Positions 1 to 11,758 of a stretch of DNA of 64,000 nt are shown one piece after another. Within the stretch, counting starts at the first letter, position 1, and each line of letters begins with the position of its first letter. The stretch lies in the NCBI RefSeq assembly GCF_029867415.1, contig NC_081184.1, forward strand, positions 106,997,692 through 107,061,691, read 5' to 3'. The notes beneath the pieces are model-generated. The model was not told the origin of the DNA and searched no databases. It was given only the letters and a program-made list of their open reading frames with translations. The position numbers and the translations under genes are program-made. The DNA comes from Vicia villosa. Taxonomy: Eukaryota; Streptophyta; Magnoliopsida; Fabales; Fabaceae.

Positions 1-1957
1 GAGTACAAGTATGTTATACACTATTCTTTTGTTCTGAACTTGTCCCCCTCTGTTATTGAAGTATGCTAAGCTATATATAAGCATTTGAATGCTTATAATT
101 GAAGCTAAGTTGCCTTGTTGCCTTTGTTGAAAGTTTGGTTTTTAAATATTAAAAACCTTGAATTTTTGACCAAGTCTTGACTTGCCTTCAATGCACTTGC
201 CTTGCTCTCCAATCTTCTGCAAAAATCAGAGATTCTTTGTGGTGAGTCATGCTTGGAGACCAAGCAACCATTATCCATGCATTTTCTTTTTAATTTTAAT
301 CTTAAAGTAAGATAAAATTATGCAAAAAATGGCCAATAAAGATATGGGCTTAATCTTGGTCGTGGGAGGCCCATAGTAACATGGCAAAGATGTTTGGACC
401 ACAAAAACTTGGCATCTTTTGGAAAAAAAACATTTTTGAGCAATGTTGATTTCATGCATTTTCCCAAAATTTAGCCAACTTCAACAAGGTGTAAATCCTT
501 CAATTTTTGTCATATGAAGGAGATCTTGCACTTTTTGGAAACCTCAAAGAGTCCTCTAACCAATGTCTTTGGTTTCATGTCAAAATGATTTTTGGTTCTC
601 CTTGTGTGTCCTTTTGAAAAAAGTGTCTTTTTGTTGACTTTGAAAATGACCTGTAATGTCTTTGGCCATATTTTTCAAATGGTGAATGCAATGACCATGG
701 GATCAATTGCATTTGAAAGATAATTGAATTTCCTTCAAAATGAGCTTTGGTTGACATTTTTTGGATGAAGGATGAGAGAGTTATGATCAGTCAAAGTTGA
801 GTTGACTTTTCAGGCAAAAACCCTAATTTTGAATCTTAGGGTTTTGTTGATTTTTGATCTTTCCTTGATGAATTGTGATCATCCAATGATCAAATGTTGA
901 ATCCTTTGACAAAATATGGACTTTGACAAAAAATTTCATTTTTGACTGTCAGTTGACTTTTTTGGTCAAACGGGTCGTCTGTTGACTGTTTGAGCTGCTG
1001 ACGGTGCGTCTGAGTGAATTGAAGTTTGAAAATTTGTATGATGGTACTTTGAGATGTATGGATGTATATGAAATCCATTTGAGCTCTCAAAACTTGTTGC
1101 TCCTGTTAAAACAAGAAAAACCCTGATTAGGGACTGTCTGTATAGGAGGCAGTTAAGCGTACCTGATTTTTGTGCAGTGTTGAGTTTCTGCTAATCATGT
1201 GATATTCAGAAGACTTCTAACACAAAAATCTTGGAAATTTGAATTGTGAATGATTGATTTGATTGATTGTACAAATCACTGTGAATTGTACTGTCTGCAG
1301 TTTGTCTGTCAACTGACTGTTCGTGTACTGAAGCAGCAGTTAAAGTGAAAAAGTCAACTGTCAAAGTTAATTTTCTTTTCTTTTTTGTTGTTATTTTTGT
1401 CTTTGTTTTGTGTGAAGCATGAAAATTTATTTACATGACTTGTTAGAAACAGAAACGTAATAAATAACTGATATTTACGGTATGCGGGCAAAATTACCGA
1501 TAATAACCTGAAAATTGTTTACTGCACAGAAATAGAAATATTTGACTGGCAGAAAACACACAAGTTAAGATTTGATTTTTGAAAAAGAGATTTGAAAAGA
1601 TTTTGAAAATAATGGAATATAGTACAAAAGTTAGTGGGAAACCAAAAACAATTGTTACCAGTATAGTGTGAGTTTCCTGCTTCTGCGCCTGCAAAAAGAG
1701 TTAACTCTGCATGATTGTGTTAGTACTATTTATCTGTAAATAAATAAATAGTATTTGTGATGTAATGAACAGTATTTGGCGTTTGCGTAAGACTAAATTC
1801 CTCTGTAAGCCAAGCTACTGTATAAGAAAAATTCTGAAATTTAAGCACTTCATATGTTTAGGATATTTGAAATAAAAATCCATGTTTATATGAAACTCTT
1901 AATTTTCAGATTGAAGTTTTCTTAAAAAAAGATGTGGGCAAATTTTGGGGTATAACA
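1..1957 (-). mobile_element. Reverse-oriented Ogre-like LTR fragment
   Basis: No gene is visible. Read on the minus strand, the block begins at 1957 with TGTTATACCCCAAAATTTGC, which resembles the first bases of the Ogre-like LTRs elsewhere in the window (8944 and 42446). It directly abuts the truncated 5' LTR that starts at 1958, so it looks like the end of a second element inserted in the opposite orientation into that LTR. Its other end lies outside the window. Short open frames here have no recognisable product. Confidence 0.55.
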
Positions 1958-2330
1958 ATTCCTTTCTTACTTTATTTTTTTAATTTATTTCTAACTTTTT
2001 ACTAACGATTCCAATTTTCTTTTTTAATTTATTATTATTATTGTTATTGTTTTTGTCTTATATCTAGAATAGAAAAGAAAGATAGTAATTTGGGACCCTC
2101 AATTTGCAATTCACGGTACATAAAGATTCCTTGTCCATAAAATTACACACTACAACAGTCCAAATACTCTGCATTTTGCTGCATACAGAGTCCAAGACTT
2201 GCACCTTTTTGTTCATAGCAAAACTGCAATGAAAAAAGCACAAAAAACAGCTTCACAAAATTGTTCAAAACCTCTCCAAATTTCCCCCCAATTTTGATCT
2301 CAAACTCTCATTCAAACCCTAATGCTCCTC

Positions 2331-2340
2331 CTATATAAAA
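2331..2340 (+). promoter_or_regulatory. LTR TATA box (5' copy)
   Basis: CTATATAAAA lies about 370 bp into the retained LTR, followed by a C/A-rich leader-like sequence. It is the best candidate for the element's transcription start region. The same motif is at 9624 in the 3' LTR. No expression evidence is available. Confidence 0.5.
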
Positions 2341-3582
2341 ACAACTTCATTCATGAAAGAAGGGGAGGGAGGAGCCACACGAAAAAACACCAAACCTCTG
2401 CCAAAGTTCCTCTAACCTCACAACATCAACATTCAACCACCAACTCTCATCCCTCACACAGCAAACTCAGAACCTTACTCAAACCGCAAAACCACACACA
2501 CAGAAAGCACATACAGCCCTATCTCGCCTTCACTCAACAACAACGATCCGCAAGATCTCGTGAAGAAGAAGAAGTGAAACGCAAGGTCAGAGAGAAGATT
2601 CAAACACTGTACCTGAGCAGACTTATCACTCTGATCTGAAAGCTTCATCTCGGTTTGGATCCTTTAAATTTGTTATGCTTGTGCTAATATTCCATGCTTG
2701 ACATGTAGTTGTTGTGGTTTCCTTGTGTGTGAACTTTAAACCATGATCAGTCTTTTCCTTTGTATTTGTTGTTTTCGTGTGAATGTTTGAACGTCTGAGA
2801 GATCGATGAGTTTGTTTGATGTGTTTCTTCGGAGTGAATCGTGAACAGAGAGAGAAGAGAGAGTTCGTGAGATATAAAGAGGGGATCGTTTTCTTTGTCG
2901 TGATTGAGAGAGAATCGATCTGTTTTCGCCTGAGGTCACGACTGAGAGAGAGAGAGAGAGAATCGATGGCGGTGGTGATTCGGTTTTGTTCTTCGTTTGA
3001 GAGTGAGGAAACAGCTGAGATTTGAAAGAGGGAAGCGACACCCTCTATTTTGTCTATTAGGTTTTTTTTAATTTTGTTAATTCATCTTGGGCCGATCTTA
3101 TATCATATTGTGTGTAGCCCAAATCCAATTCATCGCTTACCACACCCTGTTCCAGCGAGTTACCTCCCCCTGTACAGCATGTTTTGTTTTGATTATGATG
3201 ATTTGGTCTTTGGGCCTTTAACCAACAAGCCCAGCGCCCAGTTCTTTATCCACACCACCCCTATTTTGTTTTTTAAAGCCCATTTTTATTGTTGTTTTGT
3301 TTTAATTGTTTTCTTATTATTATAATTATGATTTTGTTTATTCAAATAAAAATATAATATTAATATCGTGTAGTTTTAATTTTATTTCTATGATATAACA
3401 AAACACAAAAAAATAATTGTATTATGTAGGCTTGTTAGATTTTAGTACTAAAAATACCAAAAAACATTAAATTAATTTCAATTCAAAAACTAATAAATCT
3501 TGGTCCAATGCCAAGTCGTTTCAATAAATTTCTCGATCCAAAGTCGAGTTCTCTTTTCAAAAACCTTTTTCCTAAACCGGAA

Positions 3583-4466
3583 GATCGTGTGACAAGAAGT
3601 GTACACCTCTTGAATACCTCGATTCTTTTGGATTAACATTTTTTTTAGCCTTTCATTAATCCAACCAAGAGATTAAGTGACGAGGGGTGCACACCTCTTG
3701 AATACCTTGATCTTTTGAACTAAAACCTTAATAAAATCAAAGTGATCAAGTGACAAGAAGTGCACACCTCTTGAATACCTTGATCTTTTGAATCTAAAAC
3801 ATATTAATAAAACCGAAAGATCCTGTGACAAGGGGTGCACACCTCTTGAATACCTTGATCTTTTGAATCTAAAACAAATTAATTAACTTGGACAACAAGT
3901 GACAATGGGGCTCGCTCCTGTTCAATACCTTGGGTAAAGACGCGCTAGGTGAACACCTATGCTCAATCCTTTGCTAAATGTCCTTTAAAATACATCTTCA
4001 ATTTCATTCAAACCTTTTTGCCTTATGGCTTTTAATCCAACCAAGAGATTAAGTGACGAGGGGTGCACACCTCTTGAATACCTTGATCTTTTGAACTAAA
4101 ACCTTAATAAAATCAAAGTGATCAAGTGACAAGAAGTGCACACCTCTTGAATACCTTGATCCTCTGAATCAAAACACCTTAATAAAATCAAAGTGATCAA
4201 GTGACAAGAAGTGCACACCTCTTGAATACCTTGATCCTTTGAATCAAAACACCTTAATCAAATCAAAGCGATCAAGTGACAAGAAGTGAACACCTCTTGA
4301 ATACCTTGATCCTTTGAATCAAAACACTTAATCAAACCAAAAGGTCCTGTGACAAGGGGTGAACACCTCTTGAATACCTTGATCTTTTGAATTAAAATAC
4401 ATTAATCAAGCCGAAAGATCTTGTGATAAGAAGTGCACACCTCTTGAATACCTTGATCTTTTGAAA
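3583..4466 (+). repeat. Tandem 70-75 bp repeats with hairpin potential in 5' LTR
   Basis: About ten units share a core of roughly GTGACAAGAAGTGCACACC followed by TCTTGAATACCTTGATC. Many units are bounded by inverted arms (GATCAAG ... CTTGATC), with an inner near-palindrome (AAGAAGTG ... CACCTCTT). Two variant units (near 3891 and 4484) carry GACAATGGGGCTCGCTCC and the palindrome AGGTGAACACCT. The same array is in the 3' LTR at 10875-11758. Confidence 0.85.
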
Positions 4467-5306
4467 CAAATTAATTAACAAAGACAACAAGTGACAATGG
4501 GGCTCGCTCCTGTTCAATACCTTGGGTAAAGCCGCACTAGGTGAACACCTATGCTCAATCCTTTGCTAAACGTCCCTTTAAAAAACAACCTCAATTACTT
4601 TCAAACTCTTTGCTTTATGGCCTTTGGCTTTTAAAACTCTTCTCATAAACGAGACACTTATCCAATTTTCAATACGAACATACTTCCACATGTGAAGATC
4701 AAATATCTTCCACTCGAATGCGATGATGGCCAAAATCTCGTCTCACTCTTGATTTAGTCATCCATTCTTGTAGTGATCTCATATCCATGTGCGCGTAGTA
4801 TTTCCATTTGAGAGCGATCGAGTACCTCTCGCTAAAATCAACCAACAAAACTTTTCGTGGTTCCTAGCTCGAACTACGATTGCTCTGACTTTCCCATTGC
4901 ACTAGGGAATACGTAGGCACAAGATACAAACATCTTGGCGAGCATAATAATAAAAAATCTTTTCTTTTTCTTCATAATAATAAAAACCCTAAAAATCCTT
5001 TCTTTTATCTTTTCTCGATTAATAAGCCCAAGAGCGCAAACATTTTGCTAACACTCAAACACGAAACTAACTAAATGGGTCCCATCGAGTACGATGGAGG
5101 TGAGGGGTGCTAACACCTTCCCTTTGCTTAACCGACTCCCGAACCCAAATTTGGTTGCGATGACCATCTTATCCTTCTTCTTTTCATTCGTGGGTTTTAT
5201 CGATATTTTCCCTTTCCTTCTTGGAATAAATAAAGTTCGGTGGCGACTCTGTTGTACTCTGAGCGCGCAATGAACGCTCGAGTCACATTTTTACCGCTAC
5301 AGAAAG

Positions 5307-5325
5307 TGGCGACTCTGCTGGGGAC
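5307..5325 (+). other. Primer-binding site of Ogre-like element
   Basis: TGGCGACTCTGCTGGGGAC starts 5 bp after the LTR end, where a tRNA-complementary primer site is expected. The leading TGG pairs with a tRNA CCA end. Ogre elements are reported to use a tRNA-Arg primer; which tRNA applies here was not checked. Confidence 0.75.
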
Positions 5326-7882
5326 ATCCTAAGAGAGTCAACCCTAGTTTAGTTTGTTTTATGTTTGAGTGTTTGCTTTTGTTTGTTTATTCTTATGTTC
5401 TTTATGCTTATTCTTATATTCTTTATGTTTACTCTTTTGTTGTTTATGTTTCTTTACTCTTGCTTTATCGCTTTTATTTTATTTCTGTATATACTCATTT
5501 GTGGGTATGGGAATGATGCTTGAGTGAAGCTCTCAACCCGAGCTTTGAAAAACAAGAGAAAAATATAAGTTAGGAGGCGGTTGTGTAGTGCTAGTCCCCA
5601 AGGTGAACACCTTGAATGGCTAATACGAGAACCCCACTTGGAGGAGACTTAGTCATGAAATTTGTCATAAGATGGTTCGCCCATCGCATGGGAGAAATCT
5701 GATTTCGTCGTTAACTCCAAGGACCTTTAGAACCCGTCCCATCTGTAGAGGTTATGTTATATCCAAAAACTCTAGAGCTAACCTTGTGAGGGGATTCTTG
5801 GGTAAAGAATATAGAACTATCCTATTATAAGAAGCTTTCCTCAGTAGGTTCTGTTATCCATTTACATTTATCATTTTAATTCAATCTTTGTATAGCATCG
5901 TGTTGTACTCCATATCATATGACATTGCATCATTCCTGCATGTAAAAATAAAAAAATCATGCATTCATACATTCAAGTTGTCAATAAAAGACTCATTTCA
6001 TTTGTCGTCACCCTCAAGTGGTCTGTCTACCGTCATGTTGATTCCTAAAAACATTGAACTGGAGGCATGAATCTGAAGACTATGGAAGAACTTCAACGAG
6101 GCCAAGATTTGCTAAGAGTAGAAGTTATCCAATTGAAGAGCCAATATATCAGTCATGACAGATCATCCTCGTCACTGATTATTCACTAGGCCTTGTTTCC
6201 TTCTGTTTGCAAATTCCTTGATTTGTATTGTGTACTGCATTGAACTTTGTTTGTTCCTGAATGTTAATTTTAATGAAATGAGCATTGCATATTTGAATCA
6301 ATCCATTTACATCCATTGTGTGTTTCTTTATGCTTTATCTTTCAAAAAAACAAATATATATCTCTTGTTATTTTTTTTCTTTATGCAAATATTGGAGGGA
6401 GGATGATGAAAACGAAATACCCAAGTTGTTGAATTGTGCGCTTTCAAGTAAAACTTTGCTGATGATGTACAGGCATTGTTTCCATTCCCAAACACTGGAG
6501 AAATAAGGAAGTTAATCCCTAGTCAACCCCTTTGAGCCTTCGAAGTTGGAGTTTCTTTTTTAAACGAAAAAACCCGCAATTTTAACCTGGGGCAGGGTAG
6601 TTCTCAGTTAATTTATTTGTGCATTCAATTCAAGAGAATCATAAAGTACGCCTTTCAATAAGGGTTTCAATCAAAAGTGACCGAGATGATTATCATCAAT
6701 CATTATCAAGGCAGTCACTATCTTTCCAAATACAAAAAAATATATTTCAAAAAAAAAGTCCGCTAAGTCAAAACCTATGAAGGAGACTTAGGGAAAATTG
6801 GGGCATCCCGCTGACTGTGATCTCAAATGAAACAGTTTAGGCAAAAGTAGGGATATAAAAAAAAGGAGAAGTCAATAAATTCTTTGAACAACAATAAAAC
6901 ATTGTGACTATCGAAAGGAAGAGGTGACTGCCATCTCAAAAAATTCCCTTGGTCTTTAAACCATCATCGTTATCATAGGTGCAATCCCAAAGTCTCTTGG
7001 AGCCTGAATGCATAATTTGAATTAACTGATCGTAGAATTGGAGATCGTCACGAAGAATGGGGTGGGTTAAAAATAAATTTTGAGCCTTTATCCTTTGTTT
7101 CTGAAACCGTGAACCAAGCCACGTTACAACCTTCAAAAGACCTAATTGAAGCAAGGTTTATTTTGAAAGCATACTACAACAAGGTTGCGTTAACCTGACT
7201 CCTAAAGATCTTTGCAAATCGTTTGTTTTACCATACCTTTTGCTTTATCCATCACTTTGAATGTTTAAACCATTGCATTTAGACCTTTGATTCATTTGCT
7301 TTACACCAATAATATCATGCCAATAAATAACTTTGATTTCAAAATATGCTTTGAGCATTGCATTAAAATTACCATTTTTTAATGAACATTTTATTTGTAA
7401 GTACTCTTCTTCAAGGAAGTTCAAACAGTCGAGAAACTTGATAAGTATCAGGGGCACGTTACTTCAAGATCCTATTGTTCAAGACTTATACTGGGGCAAG
7501 CGTTCCCAACTTTCATTTTAAGGACTGAAGCAACGATCAGGTAACAATCAGCCAGTCAGGGGCAATCTTCCTCAGCAATCCCCAAGCAGTTTATCAGTCC
7601 TTCCAAGAGGATCATCAGTGTGACAAGACCATGATTGGCAGTGTTCTTGTGTTGAGGAATCAGAGTTTCGATCTACCCTCACAAAAGAGTCTACCTCAGT
7701 TGTCATAACCGATTGCATTACATTACATTCACATCTCATGCATAGGAAAATTCAATATCATGCATAGAAACAAAATTCATACTCATTTGCATTCTTTCAA
7801 GGTTTCGTTGTTATCAAACATCTTACCTTGAGATCTAAGTCCAACTCACTTGGCATTTACCAAAGCGATTTCGTCTTACATT

Positions 7883-8482
7883 CATCAGTACATTAGCTGA
7901 TAATGTCAACTCTTTGTCATATTCATCAGTACATTAGCTGATGTCATTCACCACTTGTTGTTATCATTAGTACATTAACTGATAATATGCACTTTCGTTT
8001 CCCGTCATTAGTACATTAGCTGATGCAGGACTTTCATCAGTACATTAGCTGATATTAGATGTCTCCTATTTTCTCTCGTCAGTACATTAGCCGATGATTG
8101 ATCATGGTTGTTTCCTCCTTATCAGTACACTAGCTGGTATAGGACTTCTCTTCGTCAGTACATTAACTGACGTGAGCCTCTTTCTTCTTTCCTTATCAGT
8201 ACATTAACTGGTATAGGATTTCCTTTCGTCAGTACATTAGCTGATAACAATTCCCTCTTGTTTCCCTTATCAGTACATTAACTGATGCAGGTCGATTTGT
8301 CTCACATCTTCAGTACATTAACTGATGATATAACTGTTTTTCCTTCTTTAGTACATTAACTAAAGTCGTGTATCCTTTTCATCTTTTATCAGTACATTAG
8401 TTGATAAGAGGTCTCATTTCCATCTTTAGTACATTAGCTAAAGTCGATGGTCTTCTTTGCCTTTACCAGTACATTAGCTGAT
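7883..8482 (+). repeat. Array of about 16 short hairpins with constant TACATTA loop
   Basis: Units of the form ATCAG-TACATTAR-CTGAT recur about every 35-40 bp, separated by unrelated T/C-rich spacers. Stem arms vary together: CATCAG/CTGATG (7924-7943), CGTCAG/CTGACG (8153-8172) and CTTTAG/CTAAAG (8346-8365 and 8424-8443). Several other units show only G-T wobble changes, for example ATCAG/CTGGT at 8121-8138 and ATTAG/CTGAT at 7966-7983. The spacers are not conserved, so this is not a simple tandem duplication. At least two units (near 8088 and at 8465) have a mismatch. Confidence 0.85.
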
Positions 8483-9623
8483 ATGGGTCGTTGTTTTCAT
8501 CCAAAGCCAATAATTGGATGTCACAATCCACAATAAGGTGTTTTTCTCCGTCTAATGTCACTCTTAGACACTTCTACTGTATTTTTACCCAGAGTTTTAT
8601 CTCTCTTTTCCAAGTCTATCCAACATTAGTTTATCTTATTCCCCACAGAGAATCGAGTCTGTCTCATATCATATTGCATTCCAAATAACAAAAAAAAAGA
8701 GTCCATGCATTGCATTCCATTTGCATATGAAGGACAAAAATTTGGATCCTTTTGTATTTAATTACCCTTCGCCATTGATACCGCGAAGACGGAATTCAGA
8801 GTGTCTCATATCTTATTGCATTCAAGAAGTGTCCATTGCATTCATGTCATAAGCATCGTTGTGGCGATCTTAGGACAAAAATTGTGTACTTTGTATTTAA
8901 GTCTCTTCACATCTTTGATAGAAGAAACTTAAATAGGGGCATCTGTCGCACCCCAATTTTTGCCCTATGCATTTCGTTCGTTTAGGCATGCCACATTCAT
9001 ATTTCGCGTGTATTCATCGCTCAAAAATTGACTTTTTATTATAGTCAACAAAAAATATGTGTAGCATTTGTGCGTCCATTTGCATCTCATTTTGAAAAAA
9101 ATCTAAAAAATATATAATCACCATGATTTTGTATTATCCTTTAATCTTAATTTTAACTTCGATTCAAATTTGAAATATTTCTTTTAAAAATTGAATTATT
9201 GTTGAGATTAAAATTAATTTATGATATAAGATTTTATTTATTTATTCATTATTCCTTTCTTACTTTATTTTTTTAATTTATTTCTAACTTTTTACTAACG
9301 ATTCCAATTTTCTTTTTTAATTTATTATTATTATTGTTATTGTTTTTGTCTTATATCTAGAATAGAAAAGAAAGATAGTAATTTGGGACCCTCAATTTGC
9401 AATTCACGGTACATAAAGATTCCTTGTCCATAAAATTACACACTACAACAGTCCAAATACTCTGCATTTTGCTGCATACAGAGTCCAAGACTTGCACCAT
9501 TTTGTTCATAGCAAAACTGCAATGAAAAAAGCACAAAAAACAGCTTCACAAAATTGTTCAAAACCTCTCCAAATTTCCCCCCAATTTTGATCTCAAACTC
9601 TCATTCAAACCCTAATGCTCCTC

Positions 9624-9633
9624 CTATATAAAA
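9624..9633 (+). promoter_or_regulatory. LTR TATA box (3' copy)
   Basis: CTATATAAAA at the position equivalent to 2331 in the 5' LTR. In a 3' LTR it could drive readout into flanking DNA, here towards the antisense side of the LINE relic. Confidence 0.45.
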
Positions 9634-10874
9634 ACAACTTCATTCATGAAAGAAGGGGAGGGAGGAGCCACACGAAAAAACACCAAACCTCTGCCAAAGT
9701 TCCTCTAACCTCACAACATCAACATTCAACCACCAACTCTCATCCCTCACACAGCAAACTCAGAACCTTACTCAAACCGCAAAACCACACACACAGAAAG
9801 CACATACAGCCCTATCTCGCCTTCACTCAACAACAACGATCCGCAAGATCTCGTGAAGAAGAAGAAGTGAAACGCAAGGTCAGAGAGAAGATTCAAACAC
9901 TGTACCTGAGCAGACTTATCACTCTGATCTGAAAGCTTCATCTCGGTTTGGATCCTTTAAATTTGTTATGCTTGTGCTAATATTCCATGCTTGACATGTA
10001 GTTGTTGTGGTTTCCTTGTGTGTGAACTTTAAACCATGATCAGTCTTTTCCTTTGTATTTGTTGTTTTCGTGTGAATGTTTGAACGTCTGAGAGATCGAT
10101 GAGTTTGTTTGATGTGTTTCTTCGGAGTGAATCGTGAACAGAGAGAGAAGAGAGAGTTCGTGAGATATAAAGAGGGGATCGTTTTCTTTGTCGTGATTGA
10201 GAGAGAATCGATCTGTTTTCGCCTGAGGTCACGACTGAGAGAGAGAGAGAGAATCGATGGCGGTGGTGATTCGGTTTTGTTCTTCGTTTGAGAGTGAGGA
10301 AACGGCTGAGATTTGAAAGAGGGAAGCGACACCCTCTATTTTGTCTATTAGGTTTTTTTTAATTTTGTTAATTCATCTTGGGCCGATCTTATATCATATT
10401 GTGTGTAGCCCAAATCCAATTCATCGCTTACCACACCCTGTTCCAGCGAGTTACCTCCCCCCTGTACAGCATGTTTTGTTTTGATTATGATGATTTGGTC
10501 TTTGGGCCTTTAACCAACAAGCCCAGCGCCCAGTTCTTTATCCACACCACCCCTATTTTGTTTTTTAAAGCCCATTTTTATTGTTGTTTTGTTTTAATTG
10601 TTTTCTTATTATTATAATTATGATTTTGTTTATTCAAATAAAAATATAATATTAATATCGTGTAGTTTTAATTTTATTTCCATGATATAACAAAACACAA
10701 AAAAATAATTGTATTATGTAGGCTTGTTAGATTTTAGTACTAAAAATACCAAAAAACATTAAATTAATTTCAATTCAAAAACTAATAAATCTTGGTCCAA
10801 TGCCAAGTCGTTTCAATAAATTTCTCGATCCAAAGTCGAGTTCTCTTTTCAAAAACCTTTTTCCTAAACCGGAA

Positions 10875-11758
10875 GATCGTGTGACAAGAAGTGTACACCT
10901 CTTGAATACCTCGATTCTTTTGGATTAACATTTTTTTTAGCCTTTCATTAATCCAACCAGGAGATTAAGTGACGAGGGGTGCACACCTCTTGAATACCTT
11001 GATCTTTTGAACTAAAACCTTAATAAAATCAAAGTGATCAAGTGACAAGAAGTGCACACCTCTTGAATACCTTGATCTTTTGAATCTAAAACATATTAAT
11101 AAAACCGAAAGATCCTGTGACAAGGGGTGCACACCTCTTGAATACCTTGATCTTTTGAATCTAAAACAAATTAATTAACTTGGACAACAAGTGACAATGG
11201 GGCTCGCTCCTGTTCAATACCTTGGGTAAAGACGCGCTAGGTGAACACCTATGCTCAATCCTTTGCTAAATGTCCTTTAAAATACATCTTCAATTTCATT
11301 CAAACCTTTTTGCCTTATGGCTTTTAATCCAACCAAGAGATTAAGTGACGAGGGGTGCACACCTCTTGAATACCTTGATCTTTTGAACTAAAACCTTAAT
11401 AAATTCAAAGTGATCAAGTGACAAGAAGTGCACACCTCTTGAATACCTTGATCCTCTGAATCAAAACACCTTAATAAAATCAAAGTGATCAAGTGACAAG
11501 AAGTGCACACCTCTTGAATACCTTGATCCTTTGAATCAAAACACCTTAATCAAATCAAAGCGATCAAGTGACAAGAAGTGAACACCTCTTGAATACCTTG
11601 ATCCTTTGAATCAAAACACTTAATCAAACCAAAAGGTCCTGTGACAAGGGGTGAACACCTCTTGAATACCTTGATCTTTTGAATTAAAATACATTAATCA
11701 AGCCGAAAGATCTTGTGACAAGAAGTGCACACCTCTTGAATACCTTGATCTTTTGAAA
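10875..11758 (+). repeat. Tandem 70-75 bp repeats with hairpin potential in 3' LTR
   Basis: This is the counterpart of the array at 3583-4466, with the same unit order and only a few substitutions (for example AAAATC to AAATTC near 11404). The conserved order shows the array was present before this insertion and did not expand or contract afterwards. Confidence 0.85.

Larger units (their letters stand above)
1958..5301 (+). mobile_element. 5' LTR (truncated) of non-autonomous Ogre-like element
   Basis: This stretch is nearly identical to 9251-12593 (offset 7292-7293), with by eye about ten substitutions, one missing GA unit and one C indel. It lacks the first 307 bp of the LTR, which are present in the 3' copy (8944-9250). 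The LTR ends at 5301 (..TTTACCGCTACA) and is followed by a primer-binding site. It contains a TATA box near 2331, a (GA)n run at 2945-2960, and an array of about ten 70-bp repeats. The 105-residue open frame at 2322-2639 occurs identically in the other LTR and is not treated as a gene. Confidence 0.9.
5302..8943 (+). mobile_element. Internal region of non-autonomous Ogre-like element, no gag-pol
   Basis: The 3.64 kb between the two LTRs contains no protease, reverse transcriptase or integrase motif in any frame, so the element must be mobilised in trans. A possible coding remnant is a roughly 40-codon frame from the ATG at 6067 to the TAG at 6190. It reads like the charged, coiled N-terminus of an Ogre-type Gag (MNLKTMEELQRGQDLL...), but this is weak. 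The rest is AT-rich leader-like sequence plus the hairpin array at 7883-8482. A purine-rich stretch just before 8944 (AAATAGGGGCATC) fits a polypurine tract. Confidence 0.7.

Noticed and set aside
2322..2639. 105-residue open frame, identical copy at 9615-9932
   Set aside because: Lies in both LTRs just after the TATA box; low-complexity His/Ser/Arg composition and no domain. It is repeat sequence, not an independent gene.
7883..8482. CRISPR-like array
   Set aside because: Repeats are short imperfect palindromes with covarying stems and irregular spacers in a plant retroelement; no cas genes and the wrong domain of life.
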